Assembly (NCBI RefSeq): GCF_902498825.1
Contig: NZ_LR701459.1
Span: 3,726,564-3,790,563, forward strand
Origin: Rhizobium sp. EC-SD404
GTDB lineage: Bacteria; Pseudomonadota; Alphaproteobacteria; Rhizobiales; Rhizobiaceae
DNA length: 64,000 bases
Direction: 5' to 3'
In this document: piece after piece, positions 7,626 through 16,760 of the stretch
Layout: the number at the start of each line of letters is the position of its first letter
How positions within the stretch are numbered: position 1 is the first letter of the stretch
Position numbers and translations under genes: made by a program
Notes under the pieces: generated by a model
What the model was told of the DNA's origin: nothing
What the model saw: the letters and a program-made list of their open reading frames with translations, nothing else
The model's database searches: none

Positions 7626-8285
7626 TTAGTCGTCGGATGACCGGGGCCTCGTCAGCGGTGTCACATTATCGCCAGACCCATGCGGCCCGGGACGACCATC
7701 TGTCGATGCTGAAATAGTTCTGACGGTGAAATCGGCGAAATCCTCAAGCTCACCATGAGGATAAGGCGCCTGTTTGCAGTCCATGAACGAAAAGCTTTCG
7801 CCGCGTCGTTTGCAGATTTCGAAAATTTCGAGCCAATCCTCATCGTCACGCGTGAGATCACCGACCATTCCGAAAACGGTTTTGGCTTCTGGGCCTGTGA
7901 TGTGCTCGTAAGTCTGCCCCTCCAGCAGGCGGTTCAGATCAATGCAGCCCGAAAGACCAGAGTAGTCGAGCATCGGCTGGAGAGCGTCTCTGTCGAACTC
8001 GAATGGCGTAACCCATGCTTCTTCAGCGAAGGAAAGACTGGATGCCAGTACGGCTAGGGCTGCAGCTTTTCCTTTTAGCCGTCCCTTTATGCAAAGATGG
8101 AAATTCGCAAAGCGCTCCCGACAGATGTCCGCGAACATCACCACGAGCCGTTCGTTTCGACAATCTAGATCCGCGTATAGATAGAGATCGTTGGGCTCAT
8201 CATCGTTGAACCGGCCCGTCATGTGGTCGAATTGCTGGACGGCCTCCCAGGTTAAAATGCCGTTTATCATGTATCGGTAGATCAT
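7626..8285 (-). CDS. Hypothetical protein, 219 residues
   Basis: Not recognised. The start at MIYRYMINGILTW is supported by GGAGC about six bases upstream; a longer frame begins in basic, unlikely sequence. The product is acidic, with Trp- and Asp-rich segments (FNDDEPNDLYLYADLDC, DLTRDDEDWLEIFEICKRRG) and a disordered Pro/Gly/Ser tail. It has no signal or membrane segment. It lies between the HUH protein gene and the serine recombinase, so it is probably cargo or an accessory gene of the same mobile module. Confidence 0.6.
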   Translation of the reverse strand: MIYRYMINGILTWEAVQQFDHMTGRFNDDEPNDLYLYADLDCRNERLVVMFADICRERFANFHLCIKGRLKGKAAALAVLASSLSFAEEAWVTPFEFDRDALQPMLDYSGLSGCIDLNRLLEGQTYEHITGPEAKTVFGMVGDLTRDDEDWLEIFEICKRRGESFSFMDCKQAPYPHGELEDFADFTVRTISASTDGRPGPHGSGDNVTPLTRPRSSDD

Positions 8286-8579
8286 CGACAGCTCCTTTTC
8301 GATGCATTTTCTTTGCGAACGGAGCCGTGATCTATGCCGTTTTGCGCGCCTCTGCAAATAACATCCGCAGAGTGCGTACACCTAATACTTTTATATTGCG
8401 TGATAATACGTCATACAACCGATTTTAGCGCTTTTTTGAGCTTCAAATCAGCACTTTATCCCGCAGTATTACGTATCTCCATATTCATGACACAAAAGAT
8501 CCTTGATTGACGAGCTTGTCTGCCTCAATGTCTGCCACCTTGAGTTGTCTTGCCACATTCTTCAGAGGATCCTTCAAAC
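8286..8579. other. AT-rich divergent intergenic region before the recombinase
   Basis: The gap between two divergent genes is notably AT-rich and holds related short words (GATAATACGTCAT and GTATTACGTATC) about 70 bases apart. They could be part of a recombinase crossover site or promoters, but no clean inverted-repeat dimer typical of a res site can be drawn. Confidence 0.3.
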
Positions 8580-9263
8580 ATGAACCAGCATTCATGTTTG
8601 AAAGAATTCGTCGCCTATTACCGCGTCTCAACGAAGCGGCAAGGCCGATCAGGGCTTGGCATTGAAGCCCAGCGAGGTTCGGTTGAGCGATATGCTGAGC
8701 AGTACGGAACGTTGATTGGAGCGTTCGTTGATATCGAGTCCGGCAGAAACGATGAGCGAACCGGCCTTCAGCAGGCGATCAAACTCGTCCGCAGTCGAAA
8801 GGCCTCGCTGTTGATTGCGCGGCTAGACAGGTTTTCCCGGCGGGTCAGCTTCATCGCGGGCATGATGGATAAGGGGGTTCCGCTCGTTATCGCGGAAATG
8901 CCGCACGCGTCTGAATTTCAGCTGCACATATTTGCTGCTCTCGCACAGGAAGAACGGCGAATGATTTCGCTGCGGACGCGTGCAGCTCTGCAAGCGGCGA
9001 AGCAACGCGGTGTGAAACTGGGGTCTACCGGCAAAACACGTGCGGCGGAGAACAAGACCAACGCCGATGCAAAAGCGGTAGAAATGGTTCGCCTCTTGAA
9101 GTCGCTGCCACCGGCTGTTTCATTGTCAGAGGCGGCGTACCGGCTAAGACGAGCAGGATGGTCGACGGCCTTTGGGCGCCACCCTCATCCGCAGTCGGTC
9201 AAAAACTACCTCACGCGATTGGGCCTCAGGCTACACGAGATTTATGAAACGAAGGTAATCTGA
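8580..9263 (+). CDS. Serine site-specific recombinase (resolvase/invertase family), 227 residues
   Basis: Serine recombinases cut and rejoin DNA at paired sites through a 5'-phosphoserine bond. The catalytic motif AYYRVST places the nucleophile at Ser17. GLGIEAQRGSVERYA, DIESGRNDERTGLQQAI and IARLDRFSRR carry the conserved Arg residues, and FAALAQEERRMISLRTRAALQAAKQRGVKLG is the dimer helix. The C-terminal 60 residues (SLSEAAYRLRRAGWSTAFGRHPHPQSVKNYLTRLG) form a recombinase-type helix-turn-helix. It is the short form, without the large-serine-integrase extension. The ATG with AGAGGAT upstream was chosen over a non-ATG start 30 bases earlier. It likely moved or resolved this accessory module. 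Confidence 0.9.
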   Translation: MNQHSCLKEFVAYYRVSTKRQGRSGLGIEAQRGSVERYAEQYGTLIGAFVDIESGRNDERTGLQQAIKLVRSRKASLLIARLDRFSRRVSFIAGMMDKGVPLVIAEMPHASEFQLHIFAALAQEERRMISLRTRAALQAAKQRGVKLGSTGKTRAAENKTNADAKAVEMVRLLKSLPPAVSLSEAAYRLRRAGWSTAFGRHPHPQSVKNYLTRLGLRLHEIYETKVI

Positions 9264-9650
9264 ACCGTGAAGCGAGATGCACCTGCCCTTTGCATCCTAG
9301 CCATCCTGACGTTCCGCTCTCTTGGATCCTGTTTTCCAAGGTCCAAGTGCAGCCTCGATTAATATCCAGCCTGCTGCCGTCCGCATATTTTTCAGCGCCT
9401 TTCGGTGGCAAGTCCTGGGCCGGTAGCGGTCTGTCCGCTTTTGAGTGCTGAAGGCCGGATAGCGGCCGTTAAGCACATGCCCAACGGCGGTCCATAGATC
9501 CCATTCAGTCGCTCATGGGAGCAGGCAAGACGGTCCTTAATCGCTTTAAGGAGGCGAACTTCCTGGGATCAACGCCAAGGTCGCGATGAAAGGATGGTAG
9601 ATAAGCCCGACCGCGGGTGGAAGCAACCAGCTCACAGAATTGCAGCGGAG
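9264..9650. other. Intergenic stretch between the recombinase and the decayed tail of the dab operon
   Basis: Short frames exist on both strands but none has protein-like composition or a ribosome site. It marks the border between the recombinase module and the GC-richer dab operon. Confidence 0.45.
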
Positions 9651-9654
9651 CTGA

Positions 9655-9804
9655 TCTCATGCAGCACCACGAGGTTCTAGATCGTGGCGTCGCTGTCAGA
9701 TCAGACTCAAGCGCTGCTTTCAGCCAAGGGCTCATTCGAGGATGTGCCAGAACCCAAGCGATCTGCTCGTCATTGGTCTGCACGGCGTCATCTAGTTTTG
9801 TCAT
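9655..9804 (-). pseudogene. Decayed small gene at the end of the dab operon
   Basis: GGAGGA eight bases before an ATG opens MTKLDDAVQTNDEQIAWVLAHPRMSPWLKAALESD, starting 20 bases after the preceding gene stops. The frame then loses protein character. A second frame continues DSDATI, a TAG stop, then NLVVLHEISSAAIL. The pattern HPRMSPWLKAALE resembles small rhizobial proteins whose second half is a helix of the NDLEVL type. One frameshift and one stop would explain it. Function unknown; the coupled position suggests it once belonged to the operon. Confidence 0.4.
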
Positions 9805-9823
9805 AGGCTTCCTCCATCGCCGG

Positions 9824-10732
9824 TCATGGATTGCACGAGGGACAGTGTTTCGGGTCAGCGTGTGTCAGCCCGTCGTCACGCGGTCGATTTTCGCGATGCA
9901 GGCATGAGACGCAGCTAAAGATATATTGGCGGACCATCTGGCTCGGGGAGCCGCACCAGTCGCAAGGCAGGCCGGTCTCGACATCGATTTGTCCGTAGCC
10001 GGGCATGCCGCAGGCAGGGCAAAGCTGGGACAGCCGCTCGGCGAGCGCAGATGCAAGCCGGCCAAGCTGCGCCATCCGCGTCGGGTTCATATGGGCGCGC
10101 ATATCGGTTTGGATCAGCGCTCGGCCGTCCTTCGATAGCGCCTGGGCCGACATGACAGCTCTCTTAAGGGTGGCTCGTTCGCGCAGGCCCTTGAAGATGT
10201 GGCCAGCTCCATTGTCGCTCTCGGCCGGCTTCACGATCAGAGCGTGCTTGGGAAAGCCGAGACGATCGAGGACGGGTGTCAGATCGTCGCCCGCCTCCGC
10301 ATAAGCGTGCCCGAAGGCTGGTGTATCGTCGATCAAATGCTCGCTAACGACGATGCCGCGCGTGTCGTCGACGAGCACCATCAATTCGACGCCCCCGGGA
10401 ACGAGGGGAATCTCGGGGTGCGGGCCGTAGCTGCCTTCGCTCCCAAGGCCGATCGGCAGCCCCACCGCCTCCATGCCCAGTCGCGCCTTGGCGATCGCCA
10501 CGTCGCGAATGGTGCCTGTGCGCGGGATCTCGCCGGTGAAAGTACCGAGCGCGTCGGTGTCGATATCCGACGCGGCGGAGACGATCAGTCCGAGCCGGGC
10601 GCGCAGGACGGGCGCGATCGCTTCTTCCTTTCCGTGCATCGTGGTCAGCACAGCGTTCTGGCCGGCATAGGATGCAGACTGGTGACCGGCAGCGGCTGCA
10701 AGGGGGACAGGTTCCGGAACGACAGTCTTCAT
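9824..10732 (-). CDS. DUF6671-like protein with C-terminal eight-cysteine zinc-ribbon region, 302 residues
   Basis: The start ATG overlaps the stop of dabA as ATGA, so translation is coupled. The core (residues about 15-215) has [74 protein letters not shown] and HALIVKP; I take this as the uncharacterised DUF6671 domain from memory. The last 65 residues hold four C-x-x-C knuckles (CPAC, CDWC, CVSC, CPSC), probably two zinc ribbons. It has no membrane segment. Position and coupling suggest a cytoplasmic partner, chaperone or regulator of the DAB inorganic-carbon complex, but no activity is known to me. Confidence 0.65.
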   Translation of the reverse strand: MKTVVPEPVPLAAAAGHQSASYAGQNAVLTTMHGKEEAIAPVLRARLGLIVSAASDIDTDALGTFTGEIPRTGTIRDVAIAKARLGMEAVGLPIGLGSEGSYGPHPEIPLVPGGVELMVLVDDTRGIVVSEHLIDDTPAFGHAYAEAGDDLTPVLDRLGFPKHALIVKPAESDNGAGHIFKGLRERATLKRAVMSAQALSKDGRALIQTDMRAHMNPTRMAQLGRLASALAERLSQLCPACGMPGYGQIDVETGLPCDWCGSPSQMVRQYIFSCVSCLHRENRPRDDGLTHADPKHCPSCNP

Positions 10733-13152
10733 GCTTGCGCCTGAAGCCGCGTGGTCTCCATCTCCACTTCGTCCCATGCAAGATCACCGACGTAGCGCCA
10801 GGCCATGCGGCCATCATCATCTAGCACGAAGAGATGCAGCCAGCGATGGTCGAACAGTCCCCGGACCTGCGGGTGGCGATTGAGAATATCGGCGATTGCC
10901 TCGCGCGGGGCCTCGATGACCACGGAGAGCCGCAGCGGCTCATGGACGAGCCGCTCACCGTCATGGACGGATTGCCACGGCAGCCCGGCACGCAGGAGTC
11001 CGCCATTGCCTTCGACAACGCCGATCCCGCCGATGACATTGTGCAGAAGCTTGTTACCAGCGCCAAAGAGTCCAGGCGCAACAGTAGAGCCATAGTATTG
11101 GAGGCTGATCCAGCTTGCCACGACGACCGGCGCGGTCAGGATCAGTTCGAGCACGCCGAAGCCCTGATCCAGGCGCCAGTCATAATCGTGCAGGAAGGCG
11201 CGGCCGGCGAGATCGCTGCCGGCGGTGCGTTCCCTCGGTGCTGCGACGAATGCCTGGCAGCCCGCGAGCGCCCATTCGGGCCGCAGCTCGGACCAATCGC
11301 GAGCGCGGCGAAGGACATCCGCTTCAGATGCGGCGCGGGGCAGCCGGAGCGCCCGCTCGGCGCGGGCGAGCTTGCCTGCGGCGTGGAGCCAGCTTTGGGC
11401 TGTTGCCAGGTCAGCGGCATGGCCCACCGATGGATGATCGGCATCATAGATATGGACGTCGTCGGTCGTCGTGTCGTGGAGGGCCGCTAGGAACAGTGTG
11501 TCTTGAGGAACCGAAATGCCGCGCGCGACAAGGCCGGCGCGAACGGCGGGTTCGTTGAGCAGCGATGCGAGCAGCCGGGCATTGACTTCGCCCGAATAGC
11601 CGCCGCAGGCGCCGCAATGCAGCGCGCTGGCATGCGGATTGTTGATGACATTGGCGCCGTGACCGGCAAGCAGTATCAATCGCGCGAAGCCATCTGTGAG
11701 CGACATCGCTCTAAGGACACCTTCGGCCATCGCAATCCTCTGTTCGAGGCCGATCGTGCCAGCGAAACGGGGCGCCAGGTCGCTTGGCACGCAATTTTTG
11801 GCCAGTCCCAGACCGTCGCGCAAAAGCTTGCCTATATAAACAGGTCCCGCTGCCTCGACGAAGGCGAAGGAGGAGATGGCGGCAAGCTTGAACCGGCCCC
11901 AAGCACGCTTGGCACGTGCCGCGACCCTTGCCGCTCGATCCGCGCTCTGCGTCTGCAGCGTCGGCTCTCCGGAGCAGGAGAGGCGACTGGGCTGGAGTAG
12001 CACCGGCAGACGCGCTTCCACCACGTCCGAGCCAAAGCGGCGATGCGCGATCCCCATGCCGAAGAAACCGGCGAAGCCGAGCGTGCTGATGCTGGAATCG
12101 AGCGTTTCCAATGCGCGGCGAAAAACCTCCGATCGCACGTCGATACAGAAGGCCATCTGCATCACGGGACGCGAGGAGGCCATCACGGCGGGCCGCGCCT
12201 GGTTGAATAGGGTCTTCAGCGTCCGCTGGGCTGCATACTCACTGGCCTCCTGGAGGATGGCATCTACATGATCCTCCTCGTCTGCAACGATCGGTTCACC
12301 GTGGGCGATCGCGGTGTCACGCCACTGCGGTCCGATTTCCTGTTCGTACTGACTCAGAAGCGCTGCTTCCCAGACGAGAGAAATGGTGAGCAGATCGGTC
12401 ACCGTACTGTCTGTCTTACCTGCCAGTTCCGCCTGCCAGAGGCGGTGGCGCGCAAGCTGCGACCAGCCGCCAAGACCGATCAGCAATCGGTGGAAGCAGC
12501 TGTCCAGTGCTGCCTCAGACAGGCTGAGCGTTTTGACAGCGTCGACGAGGGCGTCATCGGCGCTTTCGGATGTGTCCGCCAAAATGCCAGCGAAGCCGGC
12601 AAGGCCGACGATTTCCGGGGTCAGATCGTGCATGGCGGCGGTGCGCCAGGAAGCATAGGCGCTGCGTCCCTCGGGAAGGGCCCAGAGCGCCTGACCCTGA
12701 TCGAAATAGCCCGCTGCCCAATGGCTCAGGCGCTCATCGACAACGGCCTGCCAGTCGATGCCGCTGACGTTGCTTGCCAACTCTGCGACCGAAGGCAGCG
12801 CCCGTGCTGCCGGCGTCTCGCCATGCATGGCCTGCTTCAGTGCGGCAATCGACTTCGAACGGTGCGAGACAGGGGCTGCGCTGAGCGCATCGGCCAAGTC
12901 ACACTCGGTGAGTTCACCTCTTTGGAAGCGTTCCTGATACCAGCGGCGCGGCATGGTCAGCCGGATACCGGCCGCCCGCCGCAGGCGCGCTGCGGCTTGA
13001 GCCAGAGATTCGTCTGTCTGGCCGAGAAACGGATTGACAGCGACGCTCGCGGCCAGCGGCCAGAGCGGCGGGATGGAGCGTGCCGCGCGTCGGGCCGCAG
13101 CCATGATCGTTTCGGGGCCCGGACAGTGGGTCTTGGGTGCAGTCATCAACAT
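10729..13152 (-). CDS. dabA: DabA, DUF2309 subunit of the DAB inorganic-carbon accumulation complex
   Basis: DabA is a large membrane-associated protein with a beta-carbonic-anhydrase-like zinc site. With DabB it is proposed to hydrate CO2 one-way to bicarbonate using ion-motive force. The 807-residue length is typical. The expected ligands are visible: Cys336 and Asp338 in FCIDVRSE, His498 in AGHGANV, and Cys513 in LHCGACGG; the 15-residue His-Cys spacing is as in characterised DabA. The [17 protein letters not shown] start is also typical of DUF2309. AGGAA lies eight bases before the ATG. It follows dabB by 24 bases and overlaps the next gene by four. Confidence 0.9.
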   Translation of the reverse strand: MLMTAPKTHCPGPETIMAAARRAARSIPPLWPLAASVAVNPFLGQTDESLAQAAARLRRAAGIRLTMPRRWYQERFQRGELTECDLADALSAAPVSHRSKSIAALKQAMHGETPAARALPSVAELASNVSGIDWQAVVDERLSHWAAGYFDQGQALWALPEGRSAYASWRTAAMHDLTPEIVGLAGFAGILADTSESADDALVDAVKTLSLSEAALDSCFHRLLIGLGGWSQLARHRLWQAELAGKTDSTVTDLLTISLVWEAALLSQYEQEIGPQWRDTAIAHGEPIVADEEDHVDAILQEASEYAAQRTLKTLFNQARPAVMASSRPVMQMAFCIDVRSEVFRRALETLDSSISTLGFAGFFGMGIAHRRFGSDVVEARLPVLLQPSRLSCSGEPTLQTQSADRAARVAARAKRAWGRFKLAAISSFAFVEAAGPVYIGKLLRDGLGLAKNCVPSDLAPRFAGTIGLEQRIAMAEGVLRAMSLTDGFARLILLAGHGANVINNPHASALHCGACGGYSGEVNARLLASLLNEPAVRAGLVARGISVPQDTLFLAALHDTTTDDVHIYDADHPSVGHAADLATAQSWLHAAGKLARAERALRLPRAASEADVLRRARDWSELRPEWALAGCQAFVAAPRERTAGSDLAGRAFLHDYDWRLDQGFGVLELILTAPVVVASWISLQYYGSTVAPGLFGAGNKLLHNVIGGIGVVEGNGGLLRAGLPWQSVHDGERLVHEPLRLSVVIEAPREAIADILNRHPQVRGLFDHRWLHLFVLDDDGRMAWRYVGDLAWDEVEMETTRLQAQA

Positions 13153-13176
13153 GAGCGCAATTCCTGATCCTTGAGG

Positions 13177-14748
13177 TCACGAAGGCTTGCGGACGGCCCA
13201 ACCGGCCAGCATGCGATCGAGCATGGCGTTGACGTAAAGCCCGTTGGAGAGATGCACCCGCAGGCCCGCGGCCGCCGGATGGGCTACCCAAAGCGGGAAC
13301 AGGGCCTGCGCGACCGCCACCAGGCCGAAGGTCAAGACGGCGAGCGCCATCAAGGTCCATTCGAGCCGACCAGGCGCGGGCGTCGCAGGCAGCACGCCAG
13401 CCGTCAGCCATTCGGCCGCCGTCTGGAGCGTGAAGTAGCCGAGCGCGGCTGCGGTTGCATAAAGCGCCGTCCTCGCCGTCAGAGCTCTCGGCGCAGCATC
13501 TGCCAGCCCTTGGGCAAGCAGATATGCGACGCCGAAGATGAGGATGGCGCCAAGCGCGAGCGCCTGTGGCGACTTGTGCTCGAACCCGAAGCCGATGCCG
13601 AAGGCTACACCGATCGCAAAATAGATCGCGAGCGCGATGAGGAACGCGCGTGCGACAGCACCGCCATGGGGTATGGCGACCGGACCCGGGCGACGCATGG
13701 AGGCGACCTGCTCCACGGCACCGCCCGAGGCCAGGAAGGCATGCGCCTTGTAGAGGGAATGGGCCACGATGTGGAGCAGCGCCAGCGGGAACAGCGCCAG
13801 CCCGCATTGCAGGATCATGAAGCCCATCTGCGCCACGGTTGACCAAGCGAGAGAGGTTTTGACTGCAGGCTGCGTCAGCATGACGAGCGCGCCGAAGAGG
13901 GCAGTAAAGCCGCCGATCATCGCCAGCACGGCCAGCACGCCGGGCGCGAGAAGCATGACGTCGGCGAAGCGGATCAGCAGGAAGCCGCCCGCATTGATGA
14001 CCCCGGCATGGAGGAGCGCCGAGACCGGCGTCGGCGCCTCCATGACTTCCGTCAGCCAACCATGGGTCGGGAATTGCGCCGACTTCAACAGCGCTGCAAG
14101 TGCCAACAAGCCCGCTGCGGCCGGCGCGTGCCATGAAACGTCGCCGGCCCGCGCCATGGCGTTGATCGCCGCAATGTCGGTCGTGCCGAAGGCCATGCTC
14201 ATCAGCAGCACCGACCCGGCCAGCGACAGGGCACCCAAGCCCGCAAATAGCCGCTTCTTGCGGGCCGCGCGTTGCGCCCCAATGCGGTCGGGATAGAAGA
14301 GCAGCAGGCGATGGAGCGCATAACTCGTCGCAATCCAGGCGCCGAGAAACTGGACCAGATTGCCGGCCTGCACAAGGAGAAGGACTGCCGCCAGTGCCGC
14401 GCACAGCCAACCCGTGAATGCGCCCTGCCGGGCCTCGCCGTCGAGATAGGTGCGCGAGTAGCGCAGCACGATCCAGCCGATGAAGGAGACGAGCAGAAGC
14501 ATCGTGACGCTGACGGCGTCGATCCGCACGGAAAAGCCGATCATGGATAAGCCGAGCAGTGCGCTATCACCCGGCCCGACGAGAAGCAGGAGAAACAGCG
14601 ATCCGGTCGCAACGGCGAAAGCCGCCAAGGCGGCCGCCTCGGCAACGGCCGCGACAAGCGAGGGCCTTAGACCCTGTCGGGAAGACGCAAACAGTGCGGC
14701 GAGCAACAGGAATAGCGGTGTGGCGAGCGCAAGCAGATTGGGCGACAA
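13177..14748 (-). CDS. dabB: DabB, NuoL/MrpA-like proton-channel subunit of the DAB complex
   Basis: The 523-residue hydrophobic protein belongs to the proton-conducting antiporter-like family of complex I subunit L. About fourteen membrane segments are visible. Conserved pieces include LVSFIGWIVLRYSRTYLDGE, the LLKSAQFPTHGWLTEVMEAPTPVSALLHAG channel region with its Lys and Glu, and LAWSTVAQMGFMILQCGLALFPLALLHIVAHSLYKAHAFLASG with the charged His/Lys helix. In DAB systems this subunit is thought to couple ion flow to DabA. The start is TTG with GAGGGG about seven bases upstream; no ATG fits. It is the first gene of the operon, divergent from a LysR regulator. Confidence 0.9.
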   Translation of the reverse strand: MSPNLLALATPLFLLLAALFASSRQGLRPSLVAAVAEAAALAAFAVATGSLFLLLLVGPGDSALLGLSMIGFSVRIDAVSVTMLLLVSFIGWIVLRYSRTYLDGEARQGAFTGWLCAALAAVLLLVQAGNLVQFLGAWIATSYALHRLLLFYPDRIGAQRAARKKRLFAGLGALSLAGSVLLMSMAFGTTDIAAINAMARAGDVSWHAPAAAGLLALAALLKSAQFPTHGWLTEVMEAPTPVSALLHAGVINAGGFLLIRFADVMLLAPGVLAVLAMIGGFTALFGALVMLTQPAVKTSLAWSTVAQMGFMILQCGLALFPLALLHIVAHSLYKAHAFLASGGAVEQVASMRRPGPVAIPHGGAVARAFLIALAIYFAIGVAFGIGFGFEHKSPQALALGAILIFGVAYLLAQGLADAAPRALTARTALYATAAALGYFTLQTAAEWLTAGVLPATPAPGRLEWTLMALAVLTFGLVAVAQALFPLWVAHPAAAGLRVHLSNGLYVNAMLDRMLAGWAVRKPS

Positions 14749-14829
14749 GGCGGTTACCCCTCGGCAGTGACGATGTAACTGCTGCTAACGGAGCCGCACT
14801 CCGAAAGAAAATGCATTGTTTGCTCAAAT

Positions 14830-14850
14830 ACGTTCGCTATTATCGAACGT
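14830..14850. promoter_or_regulatory. LysR-type T-N11-A box between dabB and its divergent regulator
   Basis: ACGTTCG and CGAACGT form a perfect 7-bp inverted repeat with a seven-base spacer; the inner TCG-N7-CGA gives the T-N11-A pattern bound by LysR-family proteins. It ends one base before the regulator start codon, which suits autoregulation and control of the dab operon about 80 bases away. Confidence 0.6.
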
Positions 14851-14851
14851 C

Positions 14852-15730
14852 ATGGCAGCGCTCAATTATCACCACCTGCGGTACTTCCGGGCCGTCGCGC
14901 ATGACGGCAACCTCACACGCACGGCCGAGCGCCTGAACCTGACCCAGTCGGCGCTTTCGGTGCAGATCCGCAAGCTGGAGGAGCAACTTGGCCACGCGCT
15001 CTTCGACCGGCGTGGACGACAGCTTCATCTGACCGAGGCCGGCCGCATTGCGCTCGACCATGCCGATGCGATCTTTACGACCGGGGATGAACTGCTCGGC
15101 ACGCTTCGCGAGACCGGTACGGCGCGCCAGGCACTACGGGTCGGGGCGCTGGCTACGTTGTCGCGCAACTTCCAGATGGAGTTTCTTCGGCCCGTTCTCG
15201 GTCGGACCGACATCGAGCTCGTGTTGCGCTCCGGCGGAGCCGCCGAGCTCTTGCGCGCGCTGGAAGCGCTGAACCTGGACGTCGTGCTCATCAACCATGC
15301 GCCCGCGCGTGATGTGCTGACGCCATTCGTGGCGCATCGGATCGCAGAGCAGCCGGTCGGCCTCATCGGCACGCCGTCTCGGTTCAGCGGCAAAGCGGGG
15401 CTCGTCGACCTCCTGCGCGATCATCCCGTTATAGTGCCGACGCTAGAGAGCAGCGTGCGCGCCGGCTTTGACGCTCTCGCCGATCGCCTGGGGGTGCGCC
15501 CGCAAATCGTCGCGGAGGTCGAGGACATGGCGATGATGCGGCTTCTGGCGCGCGAAGATGTCGGCCTTGCCGTTCTGCCGCCCATAGTCGTCAAGGACGA
15601 GCTGGCGGCCGGCCTCCTCGTCGAGGGCGATGAGCCACTGGGGATTACGGAGACTTTCTTCGCCGTGACCATGGAACGGCGTTTTCCCAATCCGACATTG
15701 CGAATTCTCCTGCAGCAAGGCTCGACATAG
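14852..15730 (+). CDS. LysR-family transcriptional regulator (NhaR-like), probable dab operon regulator
   Basis: The 292-residue product starts MAALNYHHLRYFRAVAHDGNLTRTAERLNLTQSALSVQIRKLEEQLG, a typical LysR helix-turn-helix of the NhaR-like branch. The effector-binding domain follows from about residue 90 (LRVGALATLSRNFQMEFLRPVLG and so on). The ATG was preferred because the T-N11-A box ends just upstream and the longer frame starts with unlikely sequence. It is divergent from dabB. LysR proteins commonly control DAB and carbon-fixation operons in other bacteria, so control of dabB-dabA is the simplest reading; the effector is unknown. Confidence 0.85.
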   Translation: MAALNYHHLRYFRAVAHDGNLTRTAERLNLTQSALSVQIRKLEEQLGHALFDRRGRQLHLTEAGRIALDHADAIFTTGDELLGTLRETGTARQALRVGALATLSRNFQMEFLRPVLGRTDIELVLRSGGAAELLRALEALNLDVVLINHAPARDVLTPFVAHRIAEQPVGLIGTPSRFSGKAGLVDLLRDHPVIVPTLESSVRAGFDALADRLGVRPQIVAEVEDMAMMRLLAREDVGLAVLPPIVVKDELAAGLLVEGDEPLGITETFFAVTMERRFPNPTLRILLQQGST

Positions 15731-15745
15731 GACCGACAGATTCAG

Positions 15746-16657
15746 TTACCTGACGCCCAGCGCCAGTGCCGCATCTTTCGCCCGTCCGGCCAATTCCTCA
15801 AAATGCGCCACGCGACCGGCCGTCGCCCTGAAGTAGACCCCCACCTCACGCATCTCGCGCCAGTCCGTCAGCTCTAGGAGATGTACATCGTCTGCATTGC
15901 GGAACTCCGCCCGGGCGTAGAGCTCTGGAAATAGCGAGCAGCCCATGCCGAACGACACCATCTGGCGGATCGCGTCGAGGCTGGTCCCGACATAGTCGTC
16001 GACAACCGCCGCACCTGATACCTTCGCCAGATGTTGAACGTTCTCCAGCAGACGGTTGCCGCTTCCAAGGGCCAGAAGTCGTTCGCTTTCCAATTCCTTG
16101 ACGGCAACGGAACTCCTTTGCGCAAGGCGGTGATTGGCCGGAACGCCCAGGTAAAGCCGTTCGCAGCCGATCGGGATGAAGGTCAAGGAAGGCTCGCCGC
16201 ACGAGGGGCCGACGCCGCAATCGAGCGTTCCTTCGGCCACAGCGGTTTCAATCGCGGCGGGGCGATCCTCGATTATATAAATTTTGAGATCAGGGTACTT
16301 CTGGTGCAAGGGCGGCAGGAATGTCGGCAGAAAATACGGACCGAAAGTCGGCGGTGTGCCGAGCCTGACGATCCCACCCAGAGCTGCGCTGTCCTGCGCT
16401 ACCGCATCCATCAAATCACTCATAGCGGCAAGCGTCACTCGCGCACCGCGTAGAAAACGTTCTCCGATCGGTGTGATCTGGACCGTTGCCGAGGTCCGCT
16501 CGAAGAGCTGGATGCCCAGATTGTTTTCGACGATCCCGACCTGAACGGACAAAGTGGGCTGCGATACATGGCAACGCTTGGCGGCCTTACCGAAATGACC
16601 GCATTCGGCAAGGGCGACGACATATTCAAGCTGGCGTAAAGTAGGGCGGAACGGCAT
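15746..16657 (-). CDS. OxyR-like LysR-family regulator lacking the peroxidatic cysteine
   Basis: The 303-residue product has the OxyR-type N-terminus (MPFRPTLRQLEYVVALAECGHFGKAAKRCHVSQPTLSVQVG) and effector domain. In OxyR the peroxide-sensing Cys lies in a GHCLRDQ-type segment before the second half-domain; here the matching stretch reads LLALGSGNRLLENV with no Cys. A Cys occurs later in SFGMGCSLFPELY, not at the sensing place. It is therefore OxyR-like in DNA binding but unlikely to sense peroxide the classic way. A perfect ATAG-N7-CTAT site sits just upstream. A TTG six bases before the ATG is a possible alternative start. It converges with the dab regulator. Confidence 0.8.
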   Translation of the reverse strand: MPFRPTLRQLEYVVALAECGHFGKAAKRCHVSQPTLSVQVGIVENNLGIQLFERTSATVQITPIGERFLRGARVTLAAMSDLMDAVAQDSAALGGIVRLGTPPTFGPYFLPTFLPPLHQKYPDLKIYIIEDRPAAIETAVAEGTLDCGVGPSCGEPSLTFIPIGCERLYLGVPANHRLAQRSSVAVKELESERLLALGSGNRLLENVQHLAKVSGAAVVDDYVGTSLDAIRQMVSFGMGCSLFPELYARAEFRNADDVHLLELTDWREMREVGVYFRATAGRVAHFEELAGRAKDAALALGVR

Positions 16658-16662
16658 AGACA

Positions 16663-16688
16663 ATAGCTGATGACTATAAAGACGATTA
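16663..16688. promoter_or_regulatory. OxyR-type operator ATAG-N7-CTAT
   Basis: ATAG-CTGATGA-CTAT matches the OxyR half-operator exactly, followed seven bases on by ATTA, close to the third tetranucleotide ATAG. It lies six bases before the start of the OxyR-like gene, pointing to autoregulation, and 73 bases before the divergent small gene at 16761. Confidence 0.55.
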
Positions 16689-16760
16689 CAACAATCAATT
16701 GGCGCAATTGAGCAAGGATGTCCAGATCAGCCTCGTGGTCAACACGAAGGAATGATGAAC

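Noticed and set aside
8400..8480. A res-type crossover site for the serine recombinase
   Set aside because: Two related AT-rich words exist but not the paired inverted subsites expected of a res site, so only the intergenic region is reported.
12914..14410. 498-codon minus-strand frame overlapping dabB and dabA in another phase
   Set aside because: Shadow of dabB; no protein-like hydrophobic pattern, and dabB in its own frame has conserved channel helices.
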